Assembly: GCA_027922465.2 (NCBI GenBank)
Contig: BQMF02000631.1
Location: 124,001-188,000, forward strand
Length of the DNA stretch: 64,000 bases
Origin: Turritopsis dohrnii
Taxonomy: Eukaryota > Cnidaria > Hydrozoa > Anthoathecata > Oceaniidae
Direction: 5' to 3'
The translations under genes were made by a program, and so were the position numbers. Under the pieces are notes generated by a model that saw only the letters and a program-made list of their open reading frames with translations, searched no databases and was not told the DNA's origin. The number at the start of each line of letters is the position of its first letter. Positions within the stretch are counted from its first letter, which is position 1. This document shows positions 9,574 to 22,369 of this stretch, in pieces.

Positions 9574-12500
9574 ATGGGTAAGTGTAATATAGTCTACTTT
9601 GCCGCTTGTAAATATATATTCATGCGCGTTAGAACGCGTTTGTAGAACTTGCGTTCCACATTGACATTAACACCATGGAAAGGAAGGTCATTAATAGCAC
9701 TTTTAGAAAGGTTCTTATCATTTTTTCTCAAAACCGTAGTATCAAATTATCTGGATTTTTCATGACTTCTTCCATTTTTATGTAGGAAGAGCTAGAACTC
9801 TTAGTGAGACTTACTACAAAAGGAGCTTACATACTTAAAAGGCTTAAAACTTAAAATACCACCAGATCACCAAGATCTTATCACTTGAGTTTTCGGCAAA
9901 TGGAAATTCAGCAGATAGATATACGCAAAGAAAGTAGCTAAATAAAATAATAACAAGGAATGAAGGATGATTAAAAGCAATACATTTAAAATTGTCAGCA
10001 AATGCACTGATGATGATTTTGTAAATCGAAAGCTTTTGCTGACAATTTTAAATATATTGCTTTTAATCTGAATGATTTTATCTTACATTTTAAACTGGCA
10101 TGATTTATTTACAATGCTAGAATCATTGTATTAAATAGACATAGATTGGAGGAATGTAATCCATTAAGAAGATCTGTTCAGTGTGGGAAAGGTTATGAGT
10201 GAAATAATCGCGATGAAAGCAGCAAACATTTTATTTATGTTGAGTAAAAATCATGCGACCTTATATTTTTTTGTTTTTCAATATCTTTCGTACTGAAACA
10301 GGAATTTCTTGTGCACTGAAATTCAATTTTGCTTTGCGGTTGTTATCTTCAAAAGCCCTTTTAAATACCACGCTACCGAAAATTAATCTTTAAATAAAAT
10401 GCATTCATAATTTATATAACAGAAAGCACGATATTTTAAATGGGATAACCAAAATACAATCTGGATAGTTCAAACCTTCAATAACTAAATTAATCATTTT
10501 CTTTTAATACGTTACTGTTTTTAAACTAGTCCATGACACAAACATAAATGAACTATAAGCTTGAAAAGTTATCCTGATTGTTACAATTTTTAGAGAAAGT
10601 TAATAAAAGACTTTGAAAGTTTTTTTAAGTCACAAGGCGTATCACAGTTTTCAAATCTGCAGTGCATGCGAAAAAATTTTATTAAGTCAATACCAAAATT
10701 GTTTAAGAGTTGTTATATCTCTTAATTACTAAAACCATGTTGCATGAAGTGAAACTGTGTCTGGAAAATCCATACTGAAGTGGTATTGACTTTATGAATC
10801 CTTCCTTTGGTTTGTTGAATGAATATTGCAATTATTTGATTAAGATTCTCACTCAAATAAAAACCATACCTTATCGGTAAAAAAAAGTCCGCAAAAAGTG
10901 ACTAAGTTTTGGCTAGGTGACTAATATTTTTTGCGGACTAACATTTTTGCCGATATTTTTTTACCGACTTAACTTTTCTGGCGATTTTTTTTTTTTGCCA
11001 AAAACTACTTGGCAAACTACTTTATGCCGATTTTTCTTCTCTGTGTTGCCAATTCTTATCAGGTGCTTTTTGCGGTAGTATGAAATTTTCAGTAAAAGCA
11101 AACAAGTGTTTAAGAATATAATAACGAAAATACACAAATGAAGAAAAAAACTATTATTGAAATTGACTAATTAACCTAATTTACCTAACCTTTCTTTTTG
11201 GTGTTGCATTTTATTTCCTAAAAAAACTTTCAAATTATCGAAACTTTCTTCGTCATTTTTTTGTCTTGAAAATTGGTCGGCAAAAAGTTACTAAATTTTG
11301 TCCAAGTGACTAATGTTTTTGCCGACTTTTTATTTTTACCGACTAACATTTTTTCCGACGTTTTTTTTTACCGATAAGGTATTGTATTGTCACACTAAAG
11401 AGGAAAAACCTAAAAAACCGTATCGTATTGCTGTGTGCCTTATTGATGAATACAGCTTTCATTATACAAAACAGTTGAAATAAATAATCATAGCATTGAA
11501 ATTAAGATGCTTTACCTTTAGCTAATATGCAATATGAAATAAGAAATAATGCTATAAGAAGTTAATATGCACTAAAATGCATATGAAGATGCGCTTAATG
11601 GAATATTTACTAAAGGATCTGCAACTTGGCTGTCTTGTTTTTAGATGACCATCTATACACCGTTCAAATACGTACTGGTGACAGTGTATTTGCTGGTACT
11701 GATGCAAACGTGTTCGTTACACTATATGGTGAAAATGGTGCAAGTAGAGAGGTTTTTTTGGAGAAATCATTGGATCACACAAATCTCTTTGAGCGTGGAA
11801 AGTGAGTGAACCGAATCTTTCAGATGATTTTAGGAATTTTTATAAATTTTGAAATGGCTTCATGTTTTTGTTAATTTTGGAGTGGCGGTTTTCAGAGGAA
11901 ACTTTTGTAGAAATACACTGTAATCTGGGAAGAAATAAAGTTATTATAAGGTGTAAAGCGAGTTTTAACGTGAAAATACTTGTAATACAAATTTTGTGGC
12001 AGTAGTTTTAGCATTCACACAAGCTGCAAAGCAATCATCCCAATTTCGATACTATAGCAAGAATTGAAAAAAAAAGTTGCAGATCAACTATGTTGATTTT
12101 TAACCTTCACCTTCTGTATTTCCCGCCCAACCTATTAACTAATGAAACAGTCAATGGTCAATATATTTATTTAGCACTGATACTTTCAAGATAGCAGAAC
12201 GAAATTTGGGAAGAATTTTCAAACTAAAAATTCGGCATGATAACAAGGGACCTGGAGCTAGTTGGCTATTAAATAGTGTAGAAGTGAGAGATGATGAAAC
12301 AGGTCAAAAATTCACGTTTTCCTGTTACGATTGGCTGTTCAAAGATCAACAAGAAAAAACGATGTATCACGAGCTTAACACTGATCGTAAGCCTACATTA
12401 ATCTCCTCTTTAAAAAAAATGTACTGGTAGAATTGGGAAGCGATATATTATTTACAGTGTCACCATAGCATTTACACAAATTTTTAAGAGAACTTAATAA

Positions 12501-15500
12501 TGATTTTATTTTCAAGACCCATCGTTGTTTTGATGTAAACATTTGAAGGGACTTTAATCACTAGTTTCAAATAGCTATATGCAGTTAAGTTAAATACGTC
12601 TAAGCAAGAAAATTAACAATAAAATACACCAAAGCGAGGTGGGGCTGTGTAGTTTTATAAAAATATAGTAAGGGTGTCATCTTGAATATAAGGGCAGCGT
12701 CCGGCGGAAGAGAAAAGGGCACATTATAAACATCCAAAGGGCACTTTTTCTTAGAAAAAGGCCAACCCGAGCTTTATTTCAGAGGGGTTAAACTTGTGTC
12801 CCCCTATACAAGGGTGATTTTTGCAATTTTTAAAGCGAAATAATTTAAAAAAAAAAACAAAAAACGCTCTTTCAGACTTGATTAGAACCTGGTAAATAAA
12901 ATTCTGTTGAAATAACGCTGGTTATGTTAACATAAAAATCTTTATACGATTACAGTCTTCAGATCATGAGTGGAATTCTGTATTCTTCTGTTTAGGTGAG
13001 CAGTCGTATAAGATCCAAGTGCACACTGGTGACAGTTTGTTTGCTGGAACTGACTCCAATGTGTTCATTACCTTATATGGTCAAAAAGGAACAAGCCACG
13101 ACATATTTCTGGAGAAATCATTGAATCACAAGGATCCATTCGAACGTGGCCAGTAAGTGTGGTTGCATGTTTTAACTTTCCTTTAAGAGTTTATCATTGT
13201 ATGTTTTTGTCTTCTGTCTGACACCTGGCTTTATTAATTGACTTCCATTTTTAAAAGGAGTAACCTTTCTTGATGTGATTTGTAATAGCCAACTCTCGAT
13301 ATGGGGAGTCGTCATATATTGTGATTTGACTTTAACTTTTATGAAACTTTATAAAGCATCTAGAAATGAGATCTGAGATGTTTAAGATATTTTAAACAGA
13401 CTAATTGCATAACGGGTTTAAAACTAAGCGCGCAAAGAGTATGATTTTTGACAAGACATTTTTGAAGAATCCAAGCATCTGATGTTTAATGGAGGGGCCC
13501 TTGGGCATATAATCAAGTATGGAAATATTTGTTAAGATTTAAAACAAGCGTGAGATACAACCACGAGTATTTACCGCTGCATTCTAACTGGTAAGTTCCT
13601 GGACCGGCACCATATTCCTATATACCTTATACTTTCGATCACGTGCATCCAGCGAAGTATGTACGACAACGCATGCTAAGAACACATGATTTTCAGTTTT
13701 GGGCTTTAGCAGAGCGTTTTAAATCTAAGCAATACAGATCTGCTTTTCCAAGTCTATCTAGCCACAATAAAATGGTCTGCGTAGGAACTTTCACTCATTT
13801 TTAGTATACAAATATTTTCTTAGTATTGACACATTCCATGTAAAAGCAAGAGAACTGGGTGTAATTCACAAAGTTAAAATTCGCCACGATGACACGGGAA
13901 CCTCATCAAGTTGGCAACTAAACCGCGTGATAGTAACTGATAATGAGACAGGTCGAAAATTTGACTTCCCTTGTCGTAAATGGATTTTCAAAATCTGCGA
14001 TGAAGTTAAATTGGAGCATGAACTCGAAAGTGAATGTAAGTGAAAAACTTTAGAAATTTTGACCTAAGCTCTTGATGCTTGATTCTGTCGTTCCTTATCT
14101 CTGATTTTGTTTCCATTATATATGATAGTTTCCGTCCGTATACGTTATATGTAGCGAGTTATACACAAAATCTACTTTCTAATGATAACCAGAGATATCT
14201 GAGTAAGAATTGAATGCTTTTCGGTTGTCGGGCGAGCTCTAACGATTTAAATTGCTGCGGATGTAAGTAGACGAGTAATGTCAGACATAGATACATTCAA
14301 TCAAGAACCTGAGTTTTGTGAACTTGTATGTTTTGACTAAGATTTCTATGTTGGATGGAGTTTGATAAGTTTTAAAGCTTGTTTTTAAAAACGTGTATTC
14401 TGCTCCAATTTATACGTAAGCCCAAACATAAAGGATAGAGAGTTGATTAGTATGAGCATTACAAATAATTTGTATTTATAAGATTGTTTTTCGTGGTGTT
14501 GATTTTAGCAATACCAATAATCGGAGTAGATCCATTGAAGAATGAAAACAGTGAAGGCCATCATACAAAAAAGTTCAAAACAGAAAAGCCAGCTCTGGTG
14601 GTCAGGAGAGGACAGACCTTCAAGTTATTAATAAAATTTTCACGAGATTACGAAGAAAAAGATAGCTTTTATCTAACTTTAAAGACTGGAGCGCGACCAC
14701 GTGATAAAGACAAAACACTTACAACGGTACCTGAGATTTCCCAGAGAGACTTTCGTGATTGGAAATCGAATGAAAAGTGGGGATACACAATTTATGACAA
14801 AAAGGATCCAAAGAATCTAATCATTGAGGTTTATAGCCCACCAAATGCATTGCCTGCCAAGTACAGTCTTGAGATTGATACAGACATTGAAACCGTTTGC
14901 ACCGCTGATTTCCCCATTTATCTTTTGTTCAATCCTTGGTGCAGAGGTAATTTTTTATTATATTGTGCAGAACAGGGCTCGATATGTGTTTTTAAAAGAA
15001 CAATTTTAAGAACACGAACTCGAGTTTTGGTCACAAACTATACTTGACTAACGAAACGTGACTCCGCAAGCAAACAAATACAAATTAATAGAGAACTGAA
15101 AGTAGAACGAAACAGCAACAGTACCAACTGCTAATTTGTTAATTCGTTTGTATATTTGGCCTTTTTTTGTAGGAGACGAAGTCTTTATGGATGATGAAGG
15201 AATGCTACGTGAATACATTCTAAGACAGTATGGCCAACTTTATGTTGGTAGTTGGCATAATCCACACCCAAGGCGATGGCATTTTGGCCAGGTATAATCT
15301 GAATATAATATCCTTAAGTTGCCTTCAATTGTCAACTGCAATTTGTAATATCTGATGTTTTTCATGAGTATGTCAAACACCGTATTTGTGTTAACATAAA
15401 TGCAATGAACAGTTTGATTTAAAAGTTATATTAAAGACTAGAAAAAATCTGTTTTCTCTTTTGCAGTTTGAAGAGATCTCATTGGATACTGCTTTCACAT

Positions 15501-18500
15501 TGCTGGGAAGAAGGAAAGCACAAGGCAGAGATACTGCTGTAGAGGTTTCGCGAGTCATTTCATCTTTGGTGAGTTAAGAAAGCGTTCAGATTTGAAATCT
15601 TTGTTATACCTTCAAATTGTTCTTCCTTTAGAATGTTATAAAGGTATATTGTAAAGTTACCACAAAAAGGCAAATTTCCAAGTGCATGACCGTAATATAA
15701 CATATGCCTTCATGCTTTGGCTCCAAAAACGATCGATAGTAAAAACTTGCAAATACTTTAAAAGTATTGTATTGTAAGTATTAGCAATGTAAATATTAAC
15801 AAAACCACTTTTTCATCCTCAATTCCTGTTATTTAAGGTGAACAGCAATGACAACAATGGCATCGTTGTTGGGAACTGGTCTGGTGAATATGACGGAGGT
15901 AAATCCCCATCCTACTGGACAAGTACGCCAGCTATTTTGGAGAAATTCATGGTTGATCAGCAGCCAGTAAAATATGGTCAATGTTGGGTGTTTAGTGCAG
16001 TGTTCACCACAAGTAAGGCTCTCCCATCTCTCAGCGTACTTTTTATTTATTCTTGTGTTTTAGTTGATTATCGCAATCAATTCAATATATAGCAAATGGA
16101 AAAATGTAATTCAATTGCACACGACACTACCTTCAAAATTATAACATATTCTAATATTGTGCCTACCAAATATAGGGAAGTTATTCAATGAGAATAGTTT
16201 TGTTTGATACCCGGAAACTTTGCGGTACCTTTGATATTGTTTTTTTCTACAATGCAAAGCAAAGGTTTTTCATTTCTTCGCGTATCGTGATGCATGAAAC
16301 ATATTTGTTTTAATTAAATGCGCATTTTAAGTAGTATTCCTTGACAATCAAAATGCACTCGCAACCATTCATTTTTTATTTCAAAGCATTCACCTAGATA
16401 AAGTAAAAGCAAATGTTTCATACTAAGCAAATGTTTCATACTAAGCTTCATGAACTAATTTATGCATTGCTAGAACTACATTACACCAAGACTCCAAAGG
16501 ATTAACAATTTTTATTAAAGTGTCGATAATGATTTTTAATGATTTTTAATACTCTTATTGTTTTTTTCATTAAGTTATGCGCACCCTTGGTATACCTTGT
16601 CGATCAGTAAGCAATTTTTCGTCTGCCCACGATTCTGATGGCAACTGCACCAATGATTTATACTTCAACAGAAAGGGTGATCCTTATCCAAATAAATCTC
16701 ATGATTCTGTTTGGTAAGTGATCTATATTAATATTGACCATGGTGTTAAAGAAAATCGCTTTATATCAATGAAACTACAACTAAGTATATTCATAGCAAG
16801 TATGTTCTGCTTTGCAGAAACCATATTATACATTTGTAAGGGCTTGTGTACAACATGGTGGAGTTGTTCGTGAATTATTCCCTACAAAAGCATTAGAAAC
16901 TTCATACTGATCCTTACGAATTTGAGCGTGTAAATAAGGAGATTCGTTAAATCGACGAGCCTGTTACACGAAAAAAAATCAATCACTTTTGTGAAAATTA
17001 AAATAATCAAAAGTTACCTCAGACATTTATAGCCTTTTCTTGTATCAAAAGAAACATCATTACTTCTTTGCACGCTTATTTAAAGTGTTGATGTGAAGTT
17101 TCTAATGGCTTTGTAGAACAACTCTACACAGTTGTATATAAATCCCTTCAAATCTATAGAAAAATAGTTTCGTGTAAAAGAAACATGATTTTTCCGAATC
17201 CCGCAAATGGTGTTTTATTTTGATATGAGATTTTAAATCTCTCTAAAGTATTGTAAATATTTAAAGTTTTTCTCATCGATTCTTTGAATTTAGAAAAAAA
17301 CAGACATATAAACTCGAGTGTTATTCGTACTTTGAAATCCCTGTTGAGTGCTGAATTAGAGAAATACTGCAAAATATACTCACAATCCATCAATGTAACA
17401 ACATTCAAACATCTATAGTTACCCCTCTTACGCTGTTTCAGTAATTTTTTAACACTGATTACATTTGAATTTTATAACAATAAAAGTAGCGACCATGTTC
17501 ATACACTATTGTTTCACATAGTTTGCTTGTGTTTTTTTTTCAATATTAAGGCATTTAACTTAATATTCGTTAAACCATTCCTAAAATAAACTATTTTTTT
17601 GCTTCTTTTAGTAATTTTTGAATAGTTTACGATACAATGCACCATAAATTATTTAGTAAATTATTCTATTTTAAGTAACTTTATGGAATAGTTTAGCAAA
17701 TAATTTACCGTCTAACAGGGCCTTTATTGAGTGTGTTTTTTATAAGGAATTTCCACGTCTGGAATGATGTGTGGATGCGGAGATCGGATCTTCCTCCTGG
17801 TTATGGCGGTTGGCAAGCGGCAGACGCGACTCCACAGGAAAGAAGTCAAGGTTAAGTATCAAGCCATAGTGAATACAAAAAGAGAGGTTCACTAAAGTCT
17901 TTGATTAGAAGAAAAGGATTGGCAGTTGTGGAAATATTAATTATTTCATTCCCTATGGTTTCATTTAACCGAGTCTTCATCTATGTGAAATCAGCATGGC
18001 GAATAGGCACTTGCATTAAGTCAGAATATTTTTGTCATCAACCTGGTTATTTTGCATTTTTTAGTATACTTTCATCTTTTATCTAGGTTTATTTCAATTG
18101 GGCCCAACACCTTTAAGAGCTGTCAAAGAAGGGCAAATTGATTTCAAGTATGATACAGCTTTTGTGTTAGCGGAAGTGAATGCCGACACCGTTCATTGGT
18201 TGGAGAATGGTAGCGGAGCTTTTGAAGCTGTGAAAAGAGATCGTACTTCTATCGGTGAGCATAAGACACATAAAAAAGATCAACCTAACGCAAAAGTGAT
18301 ATCTGCGTGAATTGTACATTTTTACTTACTAGGGAAAAGACTGAGTACAAAAGCAGTTAACAGCAATGAAAGAGAAGATCTCACTGATTTGTATAAATTT
18401 CCAGAAGGCTCAGTACTTGAACGTACCACTGTAAGAAACGCCTTAACAAGAGTAGGTAACAGCGTTGTAAGAGTAACGCGAAAAGGTATTTAATAATCGT

Positions 18501-19621
18501 GTTGTATATTATATTCTTTTTGTCTGTAAATAAAATATTGCTTCGTGTTCTGCAAGTAACCATCTATATTGCATTTGGAAGTCGTTTGAGTTTGAAACGG
18601 ACAAGCCTTTTATAAATCTTATCAATACAATTATGTGAATGATGTACGCAACTTATAACATGTTTTAAATGGCTTCAGATCTTTCGATGAAATTACTTAC
18701 ATACAAAGACCAGCACCAAGTAGGAGATGATGTTGCTTTAACAATAGCACTAGCGAACACTGGGAGGGAAGATTTATCTGCTTTTGTTGCAGTAAATGGT
18801 CAGATTGTACGTTATGATGGCATGGAAATAGGAAAGCTCGAAAAATACACTGAAAGCATTTCTGTCAAGGCTAACACAAGTATTTCCATTTATTTTATCT
18901 GAAAGCAATAGCCAGTAGCAAAAGTTATTATGATCAAATTCTTATATACATTTGTGTGGCAGCGTCATAATTTAATCTTACTCGTCATTTCAGCCGAATC
19001 CATTCCGATTCGTGTTGAGGCTGCCAGTTACTTATCTTACGTACAAGATGATAACATGTTGCGCTTTGTGGCATTTGCAGAAGTGCCTAGCACTGGCCAA
19101 GTGGAGCTAACTAATGAAGTTATCAACTTCTTGAAACCAGAATTGGAACTGATTAACATGCCAAAACGTTTTAAAGTTGGAAAAGAAGAAACATTTACTG
19201 TTTCTTTTACCAATCCGATTCCAAAACCTTTGACACAATGCGAAATTTACGTCGATGGTAGTATCATAAAGAATCGATTGTACATTGGTGAAATCAGGTA
19301 AAAGTATTAACTCAATGGTTACTGTCTAATCATGAAATCGCTGGCCATTTCAGAAAATTTGAAGAGATAAAATTTTCATTCTTGTTTTTATTTTAAAGTG
19401 AAATTCCTGCCGAGACAACTTTTAAGATGGATATCAAACTCAAAGCAGACGTGAGAACCACAATATTTTTTTAACATTGTAGTTTCAATAGTAACCACTT
19501 AATATTACTTAATATTATTTAGGCCGTTGATAAAATCTCCAAGAAGAGTATAATTGTTAGTTTCTGCAGCAAAGAAATGGGAGGAATTCGAGGAAGTACA
19601 AAGGTGTATGTTGAAAACTGA
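9574..19621 (+). CDS. Protein-glutamine gamma-glutamyltransferase (transglutaminase) with two N-terminal PLAT domains, 17 coding exons
   Basis: Ca2+-dependent crosslinking enzyme joining protein Gln to Lys side chains. Proposed coding exons: 9574-9577, 11645-11801, 12175-12386, 12996-13152, 13824-14035, 14509-14946, 15173-15291, 15467-15568, 15838-16012, 16575-16713, 17747-17850, 18087-18254, 18333-18485, 18679-18879, 18994-19297, 19399-19450, 19523-19621. Every intron is GT-AG and the lengths total 2,796 nt, exactly 931 codons plus stop. Domains: PLAT 1 (about 2-124), PLAT 2 (125-247), transglutaminase N domain (about 260-395), catalytic core, two C-terminal Ig-like barrels. Catalytic Cys516 (YGQCWVF), His575 (WNFHVWN) and Asp598 ([10 protein letters not shown]) have the normal family spacing of 59 and 23; Trp481 fits the transition-state Trp. 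AEVNAD and [14 protein letters not shown] are calcium-site segments. There is no signal peptide, so it is probably cytosolic and exported, if at all, unconventionally. PLAT domains usually bind lipid or protein. The 4-nt first coding exon (ATG plus G) is inferred from the donor GTAAGTG and matching phase. Confidence 0.9.
9969..10068. repeat. Foldback hairpin in intron 1 (34-bp arms, one mismatch)
   Basis: Arms 9969-10002 and 10035-10068 are inverted copies starting GATTAAAAGCAATA, separated by 32 bp. Likely a small foldback transposon; in the pre-mRNA it would form a long hairpin. Confidence 0.75.
10867..11381. repeat. Foldback MITE with TA target site in intron 1
   Basis: Ends TACCTTATCGGTAAAAAAAA and its reverse complement, about 515 bp apart. 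The interior repeats CGGTAAAAA, GCCGAC and GTGACTAA motifs in both orientations. A flanking TA at each end fits a mariner-type duplication. Confidence 0.65.
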
Positions 19622-20251
19622 ATCCAAACTATGGGAAGTTTAGAACTGTTGCATTGTCTTTGGTATATGTAATAACGTCAAATTTGTACTGTGAACATTA
19701 GATTTTTCGTTCCTTTTGGTTTTTTTTGCACAGCAAGTATGTGGTTACACTGATCGCACATAAAAGATTATACTCACTGTAACAAATTGGAATTTTTATT
19801 TGATATATCAGTTCAAAAATGATCCTTATGTTAATACAGTTGCTTCCTATTAGTAGCAGTCTCGTGATTAACAAGGAGTGTCGGCATAAAAGTTGTTAGC
19901 AAACATTTGCTCAGTTCATGGTCGCATTCAAAACAATAAAAATTAATTCTTGGGAGGGTGACGTAATGAACAAAATTAAAAGGATATGAGACACACGGCC
20001 GGGTTTTCTACAAAAGTTCGAAGTTAAAAAAGTTCTATCAAAACCGAAAACTAAAAACAGTTTCAACGATCCAAGCAATTTCAATAAGTTACATTTCACT
20101 TCTGACAAAATTCCAATATGAAATTTGCGCCGTTGGCGAGAAGTTGGAGAGCAGAAAATTTTATAAAATTTATCAATGACGAAACAGCATCCTTAATCAA
20201 AAATTGGGAAACTTTCCACGAAAATTTTTCGGTTAAAAAAGTTTCTCCACG
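19622..20251. other. Noncoding gap between transglutaminase and tRNA array
   Basis: Contains the 3' UTR of the transglutaminase gene. I see no polyadenylation signal I would commit to and no gene. Confidence 0.3.
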
Positions 20252-20603
20252 CTCGATAATCTGAGGGCCGTGAGTTCTATTATCACACATGGCGCAAGAT
20301 GACCTTCCCCTAGCTGTTGGGAATCAATTCTCAGGCCATAAACGTGTTTGAGGATAGCCCACATAAACGTTCCATCCTGATGTTATGATATTTCCTTCGT
20401 CAGCAATTCTCAGGAAATAATAGCATCTCATGATCGACGATATAGATAAAAACCATCTCCACAAAACGCACTCCTTCAGCAGTTAGCCTTAACTGTTATA
20501 AAGATCTGGCCGTTAAAATCTATGATTTTCTTGCGGCATACAGTCTGGTCAATTGCAGCACATTCCAAACATTTGCGTAGGATGCGCACGAAAGGGCAGC
20601 ATT
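20252..20603 (+). pseudogene. Decayed first unit of the tRNA array, with a tRNA-Met relic
   Basis: 20252-20295 keeps the anticodon-to-T-arm part of tRNA-Met (ATAATCTGAGGGCCGTGAGTT) with many changes. The bases after it follow the normal Met-to-Val spacer with heavy divergence (AATTCTCAGG, TCTGG, GCGGCATACAG). This is the oldest, most eroded edge of the array. Confidence 0.6.
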
Positions 20604-20676
20604 TGGTTCCGCTCGGGCTCGAAACGAGGATCTCGCGCGTGTGAAGCGCACGTGATAACCGCTACACTACGGAAAC
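20604..20676 (-). pseudogene. tRNA-Val(CAC) remnant
   Basis: T-loop (GAAAC on the plus strand instead of GAACC), T-stem and acceptor changes; anticodon still CAC. Probably inactive. Confidence 0.6.
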
Positions 20677-20855
20677 TACAACGCGGAAATCCAGTCAGCA
20701 TTTTGTCTTACTCCATCTTTACAGACAAGCAAGCGGTAGCTGGTAAATTAACTTTACCAACGTTTTTACTTAGATTTAATGTTTGTGTTGTGATGTCCAT
20801 TATTGAGATTTATCGTCCGACCTGGATCGAAAATGTGTCAACAGAGGAACCAACT

Positions 20856-20928
20856 GGTTCCGTAGTGTAGTGGTTATCACGTTCGCTTTACACGCGAACG
20901 GTCCTCGGTTCGAGCACGGGCGGAACCA
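20856..20928 (+). tRNA. tRNA-Val(TAC), T-stem diverged
   Basis: 73 nt with loop TTTACAC. The T-arm reads CCTCGGTTCGAGCACGGG, leaving mismatches, so activity is doubtful. Confidence 0.6.
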
Positions 20929-20964
20929 CTGACGCGCGCCAACTGCTGGTAACGCGTCGCGATC

Positions 20965-21036
20965 GGCTCCATGGTGTAATGGTTAGCACTCAGGACTCTG
21001 AATCCTGCGATCCGAGTTTAAATCTCGTTGGAGCCT
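20965..21036 (+). tRNA. tRNA-Gln(CTG), B-box changed
   Basis: Anticodon loop CTCTGAA is intact, but the T-loop has TTTAAAT for TTCAAAT and the T-stem is mismatched (CTCGT). The internal promoter is probably weakened. Confidence 0.6.
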
Positions 21037-21146
21037 ATTTTCAATGTGTTATTTAAAGAGGAAAAGCAATTGATAGAGTCGCTTACCAATTTACACAAAG
21101 ATGATGTAGGAGGGACGCGGCAAAAAGCGCCTACACGCGTTGGTCA

Positions 21147-21219
21147 GCCTTGTTAGCGCAGTAGGCAGGGCGCCAGTCTCATAATCTGAAGGTCGTGAGT
21201 TCGATCCTTACACAGGGCA
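21147..21219 (+). tRNA. tRNA-Met(CAT), diverged D-stem
   Basis: Elongator type; anticodon loop CTCATAA intact. The D-stem 3' strand reads GGGC instead of GCGC and the T-stem has one wobble pair. A TTTT terminator follows within a few bases, as after most Met copies. Confidence 0.75.
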
Positions 21220-21469
21220 CGCATTCAGCTTCCAGCAGCCGAAATTTCAATCATGGTTCTTTTGGAAGCAATTCCCAGGCAATAAGCGCATCTCCTGATA
21301 GTCCACTTAAATGTAGCTTATTTCTACAAAAATTCCCTCCTTCGACAGGTAGCCTTCACTGTGATTATGATCTCGGCGTTAAATTCTATGTCTTTCTTTC
21401 GGCATAAAATCTGGCCAAACGCTGCACATTCCAACAATTTGCATGGGATGCGCATGAAAGGGCAGCATT

Positions 21470-21542
21470 TGGTTCTGCTGCGGCTCGAAACGAGGACCTT
21501 ACGAGTGTGAAGCGCACTTGATAACCGCTACACTACGGAACC
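21470..21542 (-). pseudogene. tRNA-Val(CAC) remnant
   Basis: Acceptor, T-stem and anticodon-stem substitutions (TTCTGCTGCGG and CTTACGAGTG on the plus strand); anticodon CAC kept. Confidence 0.6.
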
Positions 21543-21721
21543 TACAACGTGGGCATGTAGTCAGCTCTTTGTCTTACTCCATCTTTACAAACAAGCAAGC
21601 GGTAATTGGTAAATTAACTATACCAACGTTTTTACTTAGATTTAATGTTTGTGTTGTGATGTCCATTATTGAGATTTATCGTCCAACCGGGGTCAAAAAT
21701 GTGCCAACAGAGGAAACAACT

Positions 21722-21794
21722 GGTTCCGTAGTTTAGTGGTTATCACGTTCGCTTTACACGCGAAAGGTCCCCGGTTCGAGCCCGCGAGAAACCA
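21722..21794 (+). pseudogene. tRNA-Val(TAC) remnant
   Basis: Anticodon arm intact, but the 3' T-stem and acceptor read CCCGCGAGAAACCA, breaking both stems. Confidence 0.6.
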
Positions 21795-21830
21795 CTGAAG
21801 CGCGCCAACTGCTGGTAACGCGTCGCGATC

Positions 21831-21902
21831 GGCTCCATGGTGTAATGGTTAGCACTCAGGACTCTGAATCCTGCGATCCGAGTTTAAATCTCGTTGGAGC
21901 CT
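21831..21902 (+). tRNA. tRNA-Gln(CTG), B-box changed
   Basis: Same two T-arm defects as the Gln copy at 20965, showing these two units share ancestry. Confidence 0.6.
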
Positions 21903-22012
21903 ATTTTCCATGTGTTATTTAAAGAGGAAAAGCAATTGATAGAGTCGCTTACAAATTTACACAAAGATGATGTAGGAGGGACGCGGCAAAAAGCGCCTAC
22001 ATGCGTTGGTCA

Positions 22013-22085
22013 GCCTTGTTAGCGCAGTAGGCAGGGCGCCAGACTCATAATCTGAAGGTCGTGAGTTCGATCTATACACAGGGCA
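22013..22085 (+). tRNA. tRNA-Met(CAT), diverged
   Basis: Changed D-stem, CAGAC in the anticodon stem and TCTATACAC in the T-stem; anticodon CAT kept. Confidence 0.65.
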
Positions 22086-22296
22086 CGCATTCAGCTTCCA
22101 GCAGCCGAAATTCCAATAATGTTTCTTTTGGAAGCAATTCTCAGGCAATAAGCACATCTCCTGATAGTCCACTTAAATGTAGCTTATTTCTACAAAAATT
22201 CCCTCCTTCGACAGCTAGCCTTCACTGTGATCATGATCTGGTCAATTGCTGCACATTCCAAACATTTGCGTGGGATGCGCACGAAAGGGCAACATT

Positions 22297-22369
22297 TGGT
22301 TCCGCTCGGGCTCGAACCGAGGACCTTGCGCGTGTGAAGCGCACGTGATAACCGCTACACTACGGAACC
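22297..22369 (-). tRNA. tRNA-Val(CAC)
   Basis: Full cloverleaf read on the minus strand: acceptor GGTTCCG with CGGAACC, anticodon stem TGCGC/GCGCA, loop TTCACAC. No T-run lies close behind the 3' end, unlike Met and Gln. Confidence 0.9.
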
